From: Sulfitobacter sp.
Lineage (GTDB): Bacteria; Pseudomonadota; Alphaproteobacteria; Rhodobacterales; Rhodobacteraceae
Direction of reading: 5' to 3'
DNA length: 64,000 nucleotides
NCBI GenBank assembly: GCA_017854855.1
Contig: JAFMGZ010000011.1
Coordinates: forward strand, 1-64,000
Positions 33,458-42,644 of the stretch are shown here, in pieces. How positions within the stretch are numbered: the stretch's first letter is position 1; each line of letters starts with the position of its first letter. The translations under genes were made by a program, and so were the position numbers. The notes below the pieces were generated by a model. The model saw nothing but the letters and a program-made list of their open reading frames with translations. It ran no database searches and was not told the origin of the DNA.

Positions 33458-34636
33458 TTAAAGTTTCGAAAGAAGGTCGGGCGTGGGCCAGCCGTCGACT
33501 GCCATGCCCAATCGTGATTGTTCCACGCGCACAGCCGCCCGCGTACCTGAGCCCAGAATGCCGTCGATGCCACCCACGTCATGGCCGCGCGACTGCAACT
33601 TGGTTTGCAATGCTTTCATCTGATCACCATCTAGCCCGGTTTCCGGCGTGCCTGCGTCAAATATCTTTGCCCCTTGCAAACGGGTCGCGAAATAGGCTGC
33701 TGTCATCACATAGGTGAAACTTTGGTTCCACTCAAAATAGACCCGAAAATTGGGATAGGCGACAAAGGCTGGCCCCTTGCGACCTTGCGGCAGCAGAACA
33801 GAGGCCTGCAAATCCGCCGTCAACGGCCCGTTGCGGGGCATCACGCCCAGGGCTGCCCATTCTGCTGCGGTCTTCGTGACCTCCAGGCCAGTTTGGGACC
33901 AATCGAATGTCTCCGGCAGGCTGACTTCCTGCAGCCATGGCTCGTTCGGTCTCCAGCCCAGATGTTGCAGCATCTTGGCCCCGGACATCAGCGCATCTGG
34001 GGCTGATGTCTTGAGGGAAACCTTGCCATCCCCGTCACCGTCCACACCGTTTTCCAAGATGTCACGGGGCAGCATCTGGACCATGCCGATCTCACCGGCC
34101 CAGGCACCTGTTGTGCTGCGCGGATCAAACGCGCCCTTGGTGAACAGCGTGACAGCGGCCAGCACCTGGGGGCGAAACAGGTCTGGCCGGCGGCAATCAT
34201 GCGCAAGGGTGACAAGCGCGTTGGCGGTGTTGAAATCACCTTGAAACGTCCCGTAGTCGGTCTCAAACGCCCAAAAAGCCAAAAGCACCGCCCGGTTCAC
34301 GCCAAATTCCTGTTCGATCTGTTCAAAGACCTTGTCATATTTCGTGCCATTGGCGCGGCCCCGGTTGATCCTGTCCTCAGAAATCAGACGGCGGGAAAAT
34401 TCAACAAAGGGCAGTTGGAACACCCCCTGCCTGCGATCAGCGGCAATCACGGTCGGATCCTGTGTTATTCCCGCGAAAAAGCGGTCGGCCACGTCAGGGC
34501 TGTGGCCTTCGGCGATGGCATCAGCTTTCAGTCCTTGCACAAAATCTGAGAACGAACCGCCGCATGCGGCCCAAGCGCTGTTGCCTGCACAGAACAGGGC
34601 CGTTGCCCCGATGATCAATAAGCGTTTCATTTTCAC
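33458..34636 (-). CDS. Lytic murein transglycosylase, MltB family
   Basis: 392 residues. A Sec signal (MKMKRLLIIGATALFCAGNSAWA) is followed by an SLT_2 domain with catalytic Glu125 in LAFWAFETDYGTFQGDF, then GAWAGEIGMVQMLPRDI. A C-terminal peptidoglycan-binding domain is MKALQTKLQSRGHDVGGIDGILGSGTR. It cleaves periplasmic peptidoglycan to 1,6-anhydro muropeptides. It lacks a lipobox, so it is soluble. Confidence 0.93.
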   Translation of the reverse strand: MKMKRLLIIGATALFCAGNSAWAACGGSFSDFVQGLKADAIAEGHSPDVADRFFAGITQDPTVIAADRRQGVFQLPFVEFSRRLISEDRINRGRANGTKYDKVFEQIEQEFGVNRAVLLAFWAFETDYGTFQGDFNTANALVTLAHDCRRPDLFRPQVLAAVTLFTKGAFDPRSTTGAWAGEIGMVQMLPRDILENGVDGDGDGKVSLKTSAPDALMSGAKMLQHLGWRPNEPWLQEVSLPETFDWSQTGLEVTKTAAEWAALGVMPRNGPLTADLQASVLLPQGRKGPAFVAYPNFRVYFEWNQSFTYVMTAAYFATRLQGAKIFDAGTPETGLDGDQMKALQTKLQSRGHDVGGIDGILGSGTRAAVRVEQSRLGMAVDGWPTPDLLSKL

Positions 34637-34639
34637 CTC

Positions 34640-35554
34640 TCAAAGATGGAACAAGCCAAAGAGCAGCACGCCCCCCAGCATCAAGGCCCATGCCCGCCAG
34701 AGGCTGGCAATGGCAGCATCAATGGCGTTTGGGCCAATGCTGCGCGCGCCTGCCGGGTTGACCCAGGCAAATTCCTGCATCACGCCATCATAGGCGCGCG
34801 GCCCGGACAGCGCCACTTTGATGGCTCTTGCCATGGCGGCCTCGGGCCAGCCGGCGTTAGGGGATCGGTGCAGGCCCGCGTCATGGACAATGGCAGGCCA
34901 ATCGCGCATGACCCCGCCGGACAGCGCGATCAGAACCCCCGTCAGCCGCGCGGGCAGCCAGTTCAGCAGATCATCCAGACGGGCGGCTGCCCAACCAAAC
35001 TGCTCATGTCTTGGTGTGCGGTAACCGATCATGCTGTCGGCCGTGTTGATGGCCTTGTAGATGAGCAAACCGGGCAGCCCGCCGATCAGGAACCAAAGGG
35101 CGGGGGCAATCACCCCATCGCTCAGGTTTTCCGCCGCACTTTCGATTGCCGCGCGGGCCACGGCGGGCTCTGACATCTGGGTTGTGTCGCGGCTGACGAT
35201 CATGGAGACGGACCGGCGTCCCTGGGCCAGCGACAGGCGCAGTCCCGCGGCCACCGCCCTGACATGCTGGACCAGGGAACGCTGTGCCAACAGGATTGCC
35301 GCTACCACGATTTCGACGATTGGCCCAAACAGGCTGAGTATTGTGCCGACCGCAGCCCCCAAAAGCACAAGACCTAGCACCAAGGCGCAGCCTTTTGCCT
35401 TGCGCAGGCTGCCCCTGTTCAAGGTCCTGTCGCACCAGCCGATCAACCGCCCCGTCAGCACCGCAGGATGTGGCAGCCTGCGCCACAGCCATTCAGGCTC
35501 TCCCAATGCCGCATCCAACAACAAGGCGGCGGTCAGGATCAGGGCCGTATTCAT
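34640..35554 (-). CDS. cobD: Adenosylcobinamide-phosphate synthase CobD (CbiB)
   Basis: 304 residues from ATG 35554. Polytopic membrane protein: [32 protein letters not shown] at the N-terminus, [35 protein letters not shown], then [29 protein letters not shown]. It attaches the aminopropanol linker to cobyrate. The start overlaps the cobC stop by four bases. Confidence 0.95.
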   Translation of the reverse strand: MNTALILTAALLLDAALGEPEWLWRRLPHPAVLTGRLIGWCDRTLNRGSLRKAKGCALVLGLVLLGAAVGTILSLFGPIVEIVVAAILLAQRSLVQHVRAVAAGLRLSLAQGRRSVSMIVSRDTTQMSEPAVARAAIESAAENLSDGVIAPALWFLIGGLPGLLIYKAINTADSMIGYRTPRHEQFGWAAARLDDLLNWLPARLTGVLIALSGGVMRDWPAIVHDAGLHRSPNAGWPEAAMARAIKVALSGPRAYDGVMQEFAWVNPAGARSIGPNAIDAAIASLWRAWALMLGGVLLFGLFHL

Positions 35555-36492
35555 GTAAACGCAGCCCCCAGACGTTGCCAGCCGTCGCCGTGGGGCAGGC
35601 CCAGCCGCAGCCATCGCGCGTTGTAGGGAAACACCCGGCTCCAGATATGGTGGCGGGCCAGATTGTTCTGCCAATCCAGGGCGCTGGGGACCTCATAAAG
35701 ACGAAACAGTGTTGTGCCGCCCAACAGCTTTGCCCCTTGGCCTGTCATCAGCGCATCCAGCCTGTCTGCATCTGTTTGCAGCCGCTGTCTGGTGCGTTCG
35801 GCCCAACCCGTGTCATTCAGCGCGATGGCACCGATGTGCAGCGCGGGACCGGCGACGGACCATGGGCCCAGCATGTCGGCCAGTTTGCCCAGCAATACCT
35901 TATCCCCGATGACAAAGCCCAGCCTGACCCCCGCAAGGCCCCAGAACTTGCCAAAACTCTTGAGCACAAGTGTTCCGGGAACATCGGCCTCAGCGATCAA
36001 AGAACCCTCAGGCATGACATCGCAAAAGCTTTCGTCGATGATCCGAAGGGTGCCGGAAATATCGCCAGCCTGCCAGATCCGGCCATCGGGGTTATTGGGG
36101 TGGACATGGACGCTTGCACTGAAATCGCCGCTGTCGTGGATAACCTCCCAGCCTGCGGCGGCAAAACTGGCAGCATGTTCGTTATAGGTGGGGCCCGGGA
36201 TGGCAACCCGGCCTGGCGTCTGCAACAGCGGAATATGTGCAATCGCGGCAGAGGCACCGGAAACGGCGATGATGCCAAGATGGTCTGGCACATTCCAAAA
36301 GGATCGGGCGGCCAGCAGCAGCCTGTCCAACGCCCCACGATCTGGCAGTGCCGTCCAAGACTGGGCGGGAAGCACGGGCAGCGGGTAGGCCGTGGGGTTT
36401 ATCCCCGTGGACAGATCCAGCCATGTCTCTCGGGCACCTCCAAACTGGGCGATTGCGGCATCCAGATTGCCTCCGTGATCCCTGGCTGACAT
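35551..36492 (-). CDS. cobC: Threonine-phosphate decarboxylase / cobalamin aminotransferase CobC
   Basis: 313 residues from ATG 36492. Class I/II aminotransferase fold: [37 protein letters not shown], and the PLP lysine in [19 protein letters not shown]. It makes (R)-1-amino-2-propanol O-phosphate for CobD. The pair shows that this strain completes cobalamin, together with bluB elsewhere in the window. Confidence 0.92.
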   Translation of the reverse strand: MSARDHGGNLDAAIAQFGGARETWLDLSTGINPTAYPLPVLPAQSWTALPDRGALDRLLLAARSFWNVPDHLGIIAVSGASAAIAHIPLLQTPGRVAIPGPTYNEHAASFAAAGWEVIHDSGDFSASVHVHPNNPDGRIWQAGDISGTLRIIDESFCDVMPEGSLIAEADVPGTLVLKSFGKFWGLAGVRLGFVIGDKVLLGKLADMLGPWSVAGPALHIGAIALNDTGWAERTRQRLQTDADRLDALMTGQGAKLLGGTTLFRLYEVPSALDWQNNLARHHIWSRVFPYNARWLRLGLPHGDGWQRLGAAFT

Positions 36493-36610
36493 GGGGGTAT
36501 TTATCTCTTTCTTGGTCCGCATACTGGCAAGGATGCGCTGATTTCTTAATTCCGACAAAGCGGAAAACCGCCACTTATTCAAGGGAGTGGGTTTGAGTTA
36601 ATACCTTTTT

Positions 36611-36632
36611 GTTAACGTTAACGGTTTATTAA
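36611..36632. promoter_or_regulatory. CtrA-type box and adjoining palindrome
   Basis: TTAA-CGGTTTA-TTAA (36618-36632) is an exact match to the CtrA consensus TTAA-N7-TTAA. It overlaps a perfect 12-bp palindrome, GTTAACGTTAAC (36611-36622). It lies 67 bases before the start of the receiver-domain gene at 36699 and about 120 bases upstream of cobC in the other direction. CtrA control of the receiver gene is the simplest reading. Confidence 0.6.
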
Positions 36633-36698
36633 GGAACTGGGCAGAACAAGGGAGTTATCTGCTGATTTACAATTTCTTAACTGCTGAAGGCCCCGCTG

Positions 36699-37070
36699 AT
36701 GAAAATACTGATTGTTGAAAGTTGTGCTAGACTTGGAGAACTCTGGCAGCGTCATCTACTGCGGCAAGGCGGCGATGTCACATATGTCACCACCCAGGAT
36801 GCAGCCACCGCGCATCTTGCTCAGCATTCGGTTGATATCATCATCCTTGATCTGGTTCTGGCCGAAGGTTCGGCCCTGGCCGTTTCCGATTACGCCAATT
36901 ATCGCCAGCCCGATGCGCGGGTGATTTTTGTGACCAATACGTCGTTTTTTTCTGATGGGTCCATCTTTGCCCATGCCGGGAATGCCCGGGCATTCCTGCC
37001 CTCTGGCACCCCGCCAGAAGACCTGGTCGCGATGGTCGAACACTACGGCGCTGTCCGGACCGCATCCTAA
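36699..37070 (+). CDS. Stand-alone response-regulator receiver, degenerate
   Basis: 123 residues, a receiver fold only. The phosphoacceptor Asp51 is present (IIILDLVLAEG) and Thr81 is in the signalling position (VTNTS). However, the acidic pair that binds Mg2+ is E7-S8, and the usual K-P after strand 5 is P-S (AFLPSGT). It may therefore not be phosphorylated normally. A CtrA box upstream links it to cell cycle, motility or gene-transfer-agent regulation. It has no output domain. Confidence 0.8.
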   Translation: MKILIVESCARLGELWQRHLLRQGGDVTYVTTQDAATAHLAQHSVDIIILDLVLAEGSALAVSDYANYRQPDARVIFVTNTSFFSDGSIFAHAGNARAFLPSGTPPEDLVAMVEHYGAVRTAS

Positions 37071-37114
37071 AGCGTGGCCCGGAAAAAAGTTGGTTCTGGG
37101 TTTTTGTAAACGCC

Positions 37115-38089
37115 CTAGCCTCTGCCGTGGGGCGCTGAGAAATCCAGGACCGGATTGACCGGGATAATCCTGTGCGGATTGATGCTCTCGTGAGAGTAAT
37201 GATAGTGCCGCACGATGTGATCCAGGTTGACGGTCTGGGCGATGCCCGGCCACTGAAACAGTTCGCGGGTATAGGCCCAGAGATTGGGGTAGTCGATGAT
37301 CCGGCTGCGATTGCATTTGAAATGCAAGTGATAGACGGAATCGAACCTGACCAATGTGGGGAACAGCCGCCAGTCGGCCTCGGTGAGCGTATCACCCATC
37401 AGATAGCGGTGCTGTGACAGCCTATCTTCGAGCCAGTCCAGCGTGTCAAACAAGGGGGCAACAGCCTCGTCATAGGCGTTTTGAGTGGTGGCAAAGCCGC
37501 AGCGGTAGACACCGTTGTTAAAGGTATCATAGATGCGGTCATTCACCGGCTCTATGGCGCTGCGCAGGTCCTGTGGCCAAAAATCCTGGGTATCGCCGGT
37601 CAGATCATCGAAAGCCGAATTGAACATCCGGATAATTTCAGAGCTTTCGTTTGAAACGATGGTGTTTTGTTCCTTGTCCCACAGGATGGGTACGGTCACC
37701 CGGCCACTGAACTTTGGATCCGCCTTGGTATAGATGTCACGGGCAAAGGGCAGGCCAAACAACGTATCACCCGTGGCGGAGGGAAAACTATCATCAAAGG
37801 ACCAGCCATCGCCCAGCATATCGGGATGCACGACTGAAATGCTGATATGATCTTCCAGCCCTTTGATCTGGCGAAAGATCAATGTGCGGTGCGCCCAGGG
37901 ACAGGCGAGGCTGACGTAGAGGTGATAGCGGCCGGATTTTGCGGGAAAACCTGCCACACCGGAAGGGCCTGCCGCACCGTCTGCCGTGATCCAGTTGCGG
38001 AACTTTGCCGCGGAACGTTCAAATTTCCCGTCCGAGGATTTGGTATCGTACCATTGATCTTGCCATTTTCCGTCTACCAGCAAACCCAT
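37115..38089 (-). CDS. Glutathionyl-hydroquinone reductase (GST family, Xi class)
   Basis: 324 residues. Cys63 in the CPWAHR motif is the catalytic cysteine that reduces glutathionyl-hydroquinones with GSH. The N-domain SGRYHLYVSLACPWAHRTLIFR and C-domain YLMGDTLTEADWRLFPTLVRFDSVYHLHFKCN follow the EcfG/YqjG family closely. It is a cytosolic enzyme, length as expected. It ends convergent to the receiver gene. Confidence 0.93.
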   Translation of the reverse strand: MGLLVDGKWQDQWYDTKSSDGKFERSAAKFRNWITADGAAGPSGVAGFPAKSGRYHLYVSLACPWAHRTLIFRQIKGLEDHISISVVHPDMLGDGWSFDDSFPSATGDTLFGLPFARDIYTKADPKFSGRVTVPILWDKEQNTIVSNESSEIIRMFNSAFDDLTGDTQDFWPQDLRSAIEPVNDRIYDTFNNGVYRCGFATTQNAYDEAVAPLFDTLDWLEDRLSQHRYLMGDTLTEADWRLFPTLVRFDSVYHLHFKCNRSRIIDYPNLWAYTRELFQWPGIAQTVNLDHIVRHYHYSHESINPHRIIPVNPVLDFSAPHGRG

Positions 38090-38208
38090 CTTATATTCCT
38101 TTTCTGCGCGTTAACCAAACTGTAGCGCTGCTGTCATATTTTTCCCACAAGGATCGGGCGCAATGGCCCTGCATCAATGCACAGGCGAAAATACTTGATA
38201 TTGTTGAC

Positions 38209-38226
38209 ATCTGACCCATGTCAGAT
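38209..38226. promoter_or_regulatory. 18-bp palindrome before an unknown gene
   Basis: ATCTGAC-CCAT-GTCAGAT, perfect 7-bp arms with a 4-base centre, ending 17 bases before the ATG at 38244. It is symmetric like a dimeric regulator site, but could also be a hairpin just ahead of the ribosome binding site (GGGGGAGAAG). Confidence 0.45.
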
Positions 38227-38243
38227 TCGAGTCGGGGGAGAAG

Positions 38244-38609
38244 ATGATGGAAGAGATGTTGTCAAAAGAGATCCAGGCAGGTCTTGACCACGCCCGCGCA
38301 CAGAGTCTTCGCAAGGCATCGCGCCTGCGGCTCGATGTTGAGGGGCGCAAATACGCGGTACTGCGGATGTGGAAAACCGGGTTTTCCGTCGCTGCCGAAG
38401 ATGCACCGCATCTGCGCGGTCTTGTGGATCTCTACGATGGGGCAAACCATCTTTTTCAATGCCTGATCGTGGCCAGTGCCGAAGAAGCCGGTGAAATGCA
38501 GTATGAGTTCAAGCGGGCCACACCAGTGGCCACCTCAGCTGCACTGGATTTTGAACGTGATGAACAGGCACCCGTTGCCCTGATCGAAAAAGATTCCGCG
38601 ATCGCCTGA
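38244..38609 (+). CDS. Conserved-looking hypothetical protein
   Basis: 121 residues with an excellent SD (GGGGGAGAAG) before ATG 38244. A second ATG follows immediately. It is soluble, alpha/beta in appearance: LRLDVEGRKYAVLRMWKTGFSVAAEDAPHLRGLVDLYDGANHLFQCLIVASAEEAGEMQYEFKRAT. The pattern is reminiscent of a PilZ-like beta-barrel (a segment with RxxR and D/N-x-S-x-x-G is not found, so this is weak). The function is unknown. Confidence 0.6.
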   Translation: MMEEMLSKEIQAGLDHARAQSLRKASRLRLDVEGRKYAVLRMWKTGFSVAAEDAPHLRGLVDLYDGANHLFQCLIVASAEEAGEMQYEFKRATPVATSAALDFERDEQAPVALIEKDSAIA

Positions 38610-38647
38610 TCAAAAAACCAAGGAGATCGCGAAAACGTCTTTGAGGG

Positions 38648-39817
38648 TCACTGCAGGTCTTTAAACGCCTCTTTCAGCCGGTTACAGGCCTCTTCGACCC
38701 GTGCACGTGGCGTGGCAATATTAAAGCGCAGGAAACTGTCGCCACCTTTGCCAAAGGTAGGCCCGTGGTTGACCGCAATCTGCGCGTCCTGCTGTACCCG
38801 CCGGGTGAATTCATCCCTTGCCATGCCGGTGCCCGAAAAATCGACCCAAGCCAGATAGGTTGCCTCCAGGTTCATGGAGGCAAGGCCGGGAATGGCGTTG
38901 ACCGCGTCGTCAAACAGCCTTCGGTTGCCGTCAAGATAGGTCACAAGCTCATCCACCCAAGCGGCCCCTTCCGGGGAATAGGCCGCTGTGGCCATAAACA
39001 GGCCAAAAGAATTGGGGGACAGCCCCAGCGCCATCATGCGGCCGCTGAATTTTGCACGCAACTCGGGGTCTTCGATGATCACATTGCCCACATGGCTGCC
39101 TGCGATGTTAAAGGTCTTGGTGGTCGCTGTCATCATGACCAGACGGTCGCTGACGCCCTCAATCCTGGACATCGGAATATGGGTGCTGCCGGGCATCACC
39201 AGATCGTGGTGAATTTCATCTGACACAAGCACCAGATCGTGCCGCTTGGCGAAATTGGCCATGCCCTGCAATTCATCGCGGGTCCAGACCCGGCCGCCGG
39301 GGTTATGCGGCGAACACAGGACAACCATTTTTTCGGCCCCCGTCATCTGTGCATCCCAGGCGTCGAAATCCATCTGATAGCGGCCATCGACATTGGGCAT
39401 TTCGCATTCGACGACCTTGCGGCCAGCGGCGCTGATCACTTTGGCAAAGGCATGATAGACCGGAGTGAACAGAACCACGCCGTCGCCCGGCGCGGTAAAG
39501 GCGTCGATGCACATGGCGGTTCCGTTGACCAGCCCGTGGGTCGTAAAGATCCACTCCGGCTCAACCCGCCAGCCATGGCGGTTTTCCATCCACCACTGAA
39601 TCGCGCCCAGATATGCGCTGTCGTCGCCGAAATACCCGTAAACGCCGTGATCCAACAGCGCCTTGAGCGTATCTTGGACCACCGGGGGCGGCCGAAAATC
39701 CATGTCAGCGACCCACATCGCAATACCGGTATCGCGGGGCACACCATAGAGCGACTCCATCTTGTCCCACTTGGCGCAATGGGTGTCACGGCGGTCGATG
39801 ATCTCGTCAAAATTCAT
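38648..39817 (-). CDS. MalY/PatB-type PLP enzyme (C-S lyase / aminotransferase)
   Basis: 389 residues from ATG 39817. It begins MNFDEIIDRRDTHCAKWDKMESLYGVP and contains WVADMDFRPPPVV, CSPHNPGGRVW and the PLP lysine region TATTKTFNIAGSHVGN. This is the MalY/PatB group, usually cystathionine beta-lyase activity and sometimes a cysteine desulfhydrase. No neighbour clarifies the substrate. Confidence 0.88.
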   Translation of the reverse strand: MNFDEIIDRRDTHCAKWDKMESLYGVPRDTGIAMWVADMDFRPPPVVQDTLKALLDHGVYGYFGDDSAYLGAIQWWMENRHGWRVEPEWIFTTHGLVNGTAMCIDAFTAPGDGVVLFTPVYHAFAKVISAAGRKVVECEMPNVDGRYQMDFDAWDAQMTGAEKMVVLCSPHNPGGRVWTRDELQGMANFAKRHDLVLVSDEIHHDLVMPGSTHIPMSRIEGVSDRLVMMTATTKTFNIAGSHVGNVIIEDPELRAKFSGRMMALGLSPNSFGLFMATAAYSPEGAAWVDELVTYLDGNRRLFDDAVNAIPGLASMNLEATYLAWVDFSGTGMARDEFTRRVQQDAQIAVNHGPTFGKGGDSFLRFNIATPRARVEEACNRLKEAFKDLQ

Positions 39818-39916
39818 GAGGGCGCTCCTAGGTTCTCTGTCGGACAGGCTACTGCTATCCACGTTGGCTGCAACCCCTTGCTTGAAGTGTCGCAGCCCTT
39901 CGCCTAAATGATTGCC

Positions 39917-40435
39917 ATGAAACGCAACATCCTTTTGCACCCCGATCCACGGCTGAAGAAAACGGCCACCGCTGTAAATGACCTGACGGACGACTTGCGT
40001 CTGTTGGCAGATGATATGCTGCGGACCATGTATGAGGCGCCGGGCGTTGGGCTTGCCGCGCCGCAGGTCGGCGTGCTGGACCGGTTGATCGTGCTGGATT
40101 GCGTCAAGGAAGAGGGCGAGAAACCGCGCCCGCTGATCATGTTCAACCCCCGTGTGATTGCAGCGTCCGATGATCTGAACACCTATGAAGAAGGCTGTTT
40201 GTCGATCCCCGATCAATATGCAGATGTGACACGGCCCAAGATCGTGGACGTCGAATGGATCGACCGTGACGGCAAGACACGGTCAGAAACCTTTGACGGG
40301 TTGTGGGCGACCTGCGTCCAGCACGAGATTGACCATCTGGATGGCAAACTGTTCATTGATTACCTCAAGCCTCTCAAACGCCAGATGATCACGCGCAAGA
40401 TGGTCAAGCTCAAGCGCGAGCTGGCGCGCGGATGA
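39917..40435 (+). CDS. def: Peptide deformylase (first of three)
   Basis: 172 residues from ATG 39917. An ATG at 39908 would add three residues, and neither has a strong SD. All three PDF motifs are intact: GVGLAAPQ, EGCLSIP and QHEIDHLDG, giving the Cys/His/His metal site and catalytic Glu. It removes the formyl group from nascent N-termini. It is followed by two more PDF-like genes with four-base overlaps, then fmt. Confidence 0.95.
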   Translation: MKRNILLHPDPRLKKTATAVNDLTDDLRLLADDMLRTMYEAPGVGLAAPQVGVLDRLIVLDCVKEEGEKPRPLIMFNPRVIAASDDLNTYEEGCLSIPDQYADVTRPKIVDVEWIDRDGKTRSETFDGLWATCVQHEIDHLDGKLFIDYLKPLKRQMITRKMVKLKRELARG

Positions 40436-40929
40436 GTGTCTTGCCGATCCTGCGATGGCCCGATCCCCGGCTGGCCGAGATTTGCAGCCCGATTGATGAC
40501 ATCACCCCTGAGATCGAAACACTGGCCGCCGATATGCTTGAGACAATGTATGCCGCACCCGGCAGGGGGCTTGCGGGGCCGCAGGTCGGGGCGATGCGGC
40601 GGATATTCGTCATGGACACGGGCTGGAAAGAGGGCAAATCCGATCCGATTGTCTGCATCAACCCGATGCTGCAAGAGATCAGCGAAGAGCGCGCGACCGC
40701 CGAAGAGGGCTGTTTGAGCATTCCGGGCGTGACAGCCCAGATCAGTCGTCCCGCACAGGTCCAGATGGTCTGGACCGGACTGAACGGGGGGCGCTACGTC
40801 CAAGGCTTTGCCGGATTTGCCGCCGTTTGTGTGCAGCATGAGTTGGATCATCTGGACGGGGTGGTCACATTTGACCACCTTACGACAGCCGACCGCAGCG
40901 ATCTGATTGCAAAGTATCAAGCGCAATGA
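40432..40929 (+). CDS. Peptide deformylase paralogue 2
   Basis: 165 residues. Motifs GRGLAGPQ, EGCLSIP and QHELDHLDG keep the metal ligands and catalytic Glu, with Arg and Gly substitutions in motif 1. It is probably active but perhaps with a different substrate range. The start overlaps def by four bases (ATGA). Confidence 0.9.
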   Translation: MSVLPILRWPDPRLAEICSPIDDITPEIETLAADMLETMYAAPGRGLAGPQVGAMRRIFVMDTGWKEGKSDPIVCINPMLQEISEERATAEEGCLSIPGVTAQISRPAQVQMVWTGLNGGRYVQGFAGFAAVCVQHELDHLDGVVTFDHLTTADRSDLIAKYQAQ

Positions 40930-41423
40930 CAGTTCGTCGGATCTTGCAATGGCCGGACAAACGACTGCGCACCCCCGCAGCCGAAGTTCACGAGATCACC
41001 GATGATATCAGGGCGATCTGGCAGGATATGATCGACACGATGGATGCGATGCCCGGTGTGGGCCTAGGAGCGCCGCAGATTGGCGTGATGCTGCAGCTGG
41101 CGGTGGTTGATGCCTCCTCCGGACGGGACCGGCGCATCCGTATGGCCAACCCGCAGATACTGGATTCCTCGGCCAAGCCAAATGTGCATGAGGAGGCCAG
41201 CCCCTGCCTGCCCGGCGTCTCGGCCCAGATCACAAGACCGCGCGCGGTCTCTGTCCGGTTTCTGGACGAGAACGGCGTGGTGGCGCGGCGTGATTTCGTG
41301 GGACTGGAGGCGACCAGCGTCCAACACCAGATCGACCATCTGGCGGGGCGGATGTATTTCGACAACCTCAGCAAGACCAAGCGCGACATGCTGCTGCGGC
41401 GGGCGCGCAAGTTGAACGGATAG
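40926..41423 (+). CDS. Peptide deformylase-like protein 3, catalytic residues altered
   Basis: 165 residues with an intact motif 1 (GVGLGAPQ, 44-51). Motif 2 is E90-A-S-P-C-L in place of E-G-C-L-S, so the metal-ligand Cys position is Ser92 with a Cys two residues later. Motif 3 is H134-Q135-I-D-H138, where the catalytic Glu is Gln. It is expected to have little or no deformylase activity. The reading frame is complete and overlaps the previous gene by four bases, so it is maintained as a protein, not a decayed pseudogene. Confidence 0.88.
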   Translation: MTVRRILQWPDKRLRTPAAEVHEITDDIRAIWQDMIDTMDAMPGVGLGAPQIGVMLQLAVVDASSGRDRRIRMANPQILDSSAKPNVHEEASPCLPGVSAQITRPRAVSVRFLDENGVVARRDFVGLEATSVQHQIDHLAGRMYFDNLSKTKRDMLLRRARKLNG

Positions 41424-41443
41424 GGTGGAGGAGACCTCCACCT
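41421..41443. repeat. GGTGGAGG palindrome after the third deformylase gene
   Basis: GGTGGAGG (41424-41431) and CCTCCACC (41435-41442) are perfect 8-bp arms around AGA. It begins at the TAG stop of the third deformylase gene, as the right arm at 13116 does for the EamA gene (both read TAGGGTGGA). It may act as a partial terminator before fmt. Confidence 0.65.
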
Positions 41444-41488
41444 TACCAAGGGGACCGACCCCACCCCATCCGGCAAAGGACAGAGCAT

Positions 41489-42403
41489 ATGCGTATCATT
41501 TTCATGGGCACCCCCGAGTTTTCGGTCCCGGTTCTGGATGCCCTGGTGCAGGCCGGCCATGAGATTGCAGCCGTCTATTGCCAGCCGCCCCGCCCCGCAG
41601 GACGCGGCAAGAAGGACCGCCCGAGCCCTGTTCAGGCCCGCGCAGAAGCGCTGGGCCTTGAGGTGCGTCATCCGGTCAGCCTGAAAACCGCACAAGCGCA
41701 GCAGGATTTCGCGGCATTGCAGGCGGATGTTGCCGTGGTGGTGGCCTATGGTCTGTTGCTGCCCCAGGAGATTCTGGATGCGCCGCCGCTGGGTTGTCTG
41801 AACATTCATGCCAGTCTCTTGCCGCGCTGGCGGGGGGCGGCACCGATCCACCGGGCGATCATGGGGGGGGATGAGAAAACAGGCGTGTGCATCATGCAGA
41901 TGGAGGCAGGACTGGATACGGGACCGGTTTTGCTGTGCAAGGAACTGCCGATCGGCGCGACCGAGACGACAGCCGCCCTGCATGACCGTCTGTCCGTGCT
42001 GGGAGCCGCGACGATTGTCGAGGCGCTGGCGCAATTGCCGCAGCTGATCGCCCAGGTTCAACCACAAGAGGGCGTCACCTATGCCGCCAAGATCGACAAG
42101 GCCGAGGCGCGGATCGATTGGCATCGACCTGCGGTTGAGGTTGACCGTCTCATCCGGGGGCTGTCCCCGTTTCCCGGTGCATGGTTCGCGTTGAACGGGG
42201 TGCGCATCAAGGTGTTGGGCTCTTGCCTGGCCCCGGGCGAAGGAACGCCGGGTTGCGTGCTGGATGCGGAGCTGCGGGTGGCTTGCGGCACTGGTGCGGT
42301 GCAGCTGACACGCTTGCAACGGGCCGGCAAGGCGGCGCAGGATGCGGCGGTGTTCCAAAGCGGCGCGCAGATCGCGCCCGGCACCCTATTGAGCGGAGAG
42401 TGA
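41489..42403 (+). CDS. fmt: Methionyl-tRNA formyltransferase
   Basis: 304 residues: [40 protein letters not shown] (formyl-THF binding and catalytic Asn/His region), [17 protein letters not shown] and a C-terminal OB-like domain. It formylates Met-tRNAi and works opposite to the deformylases encoded just upstream. SD AAAGGA precedes the ATG. Spacing to the previous gene is 65 bases. Confidence 0.96.
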   Translation: MRIIFMGTPEFSVPVLDALVQAGHEIAAVYCQPPRPAGRGKKDRPSPVQARAEALGLEVRHPVSLKTAQAQQDFAALQADVAVVVAYGLLLPQEILDAPPLGCLNIHASLLPRWRGAAPIHRAIMGGDEKTGVCIMQMEAGLDTGPVLLCKELPIGATETTAALHDRLSVLGAATIVEALAQLPQLIAQVQPQEGVTYAAKIDKAEARIDWHRPAVEVDRLIRGLSPFPGAWFALNGVRIKVLGSCLAPGEGTPGCVLDAELRVACGTGAVQLTRLQRAGKAAQDAAVFQSGAQIAPGTLLSGE

Positions 42404-42407
42404 TGCG

Positions 42408-42644
42408 ATGTTCCTGACCTTATTTGGCACAATTGTGATTGCAGGGATCATTGGCTATGCCTCTGAAAAGACCGGCTGGACGCGCAATGGCATCCTGCAG
42501 TCGATCATCATCTGCGTCGGGGGTGCTTTTGTATTTTATTTCATCCGCATCATGTTTGGGGTCGGATTTGCGTCACCGGGGGTGAATGCCATTGTGTCGT
42601 CGATCGGTGCGCTGATCATCGTGCCGTTCCACTGGCGGCGATGA
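42408..42644 (+). CDS. GlsB/YeaQ/YmgE-like small membrane protein
   Basis: 78 residues, three hydrophobic stretches with glycine-rich turns (FGTIVIAGIIGYASEKTG, SIIICVGGAFVFYFIRIMFG, GVNAIVSSIGALIIVPF). The pattern fits the transglycosylase-associated/GlsB family, but the best-known signature (G-x-G-x2-G) is weak. Located five bases after fmt, so probably cotranscribed. Confidence 0.7.
   Translation: MFLTLFGTIVIAGIIGYASEKTGWTRNGILQSIIICVGGAFVFYFIRIMFGVGFASPGVNAIVSSIGALIIVPFHWRR

Noticed and set aside
40926-41423. Third deformylase-like gene as a pseudogene
   Set aside because: The frame is complete, coupled to its neighbour and of family length; only catalytic residues differ, which fits a retained pseudo-enzyme better than decay.
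40988-42358. 456-codon minus-strand open frame over the third deformylase gene and fmt
   Set aside because: Spans two well-defined genes and their gap; no ribosome binding site and no domain pattern.
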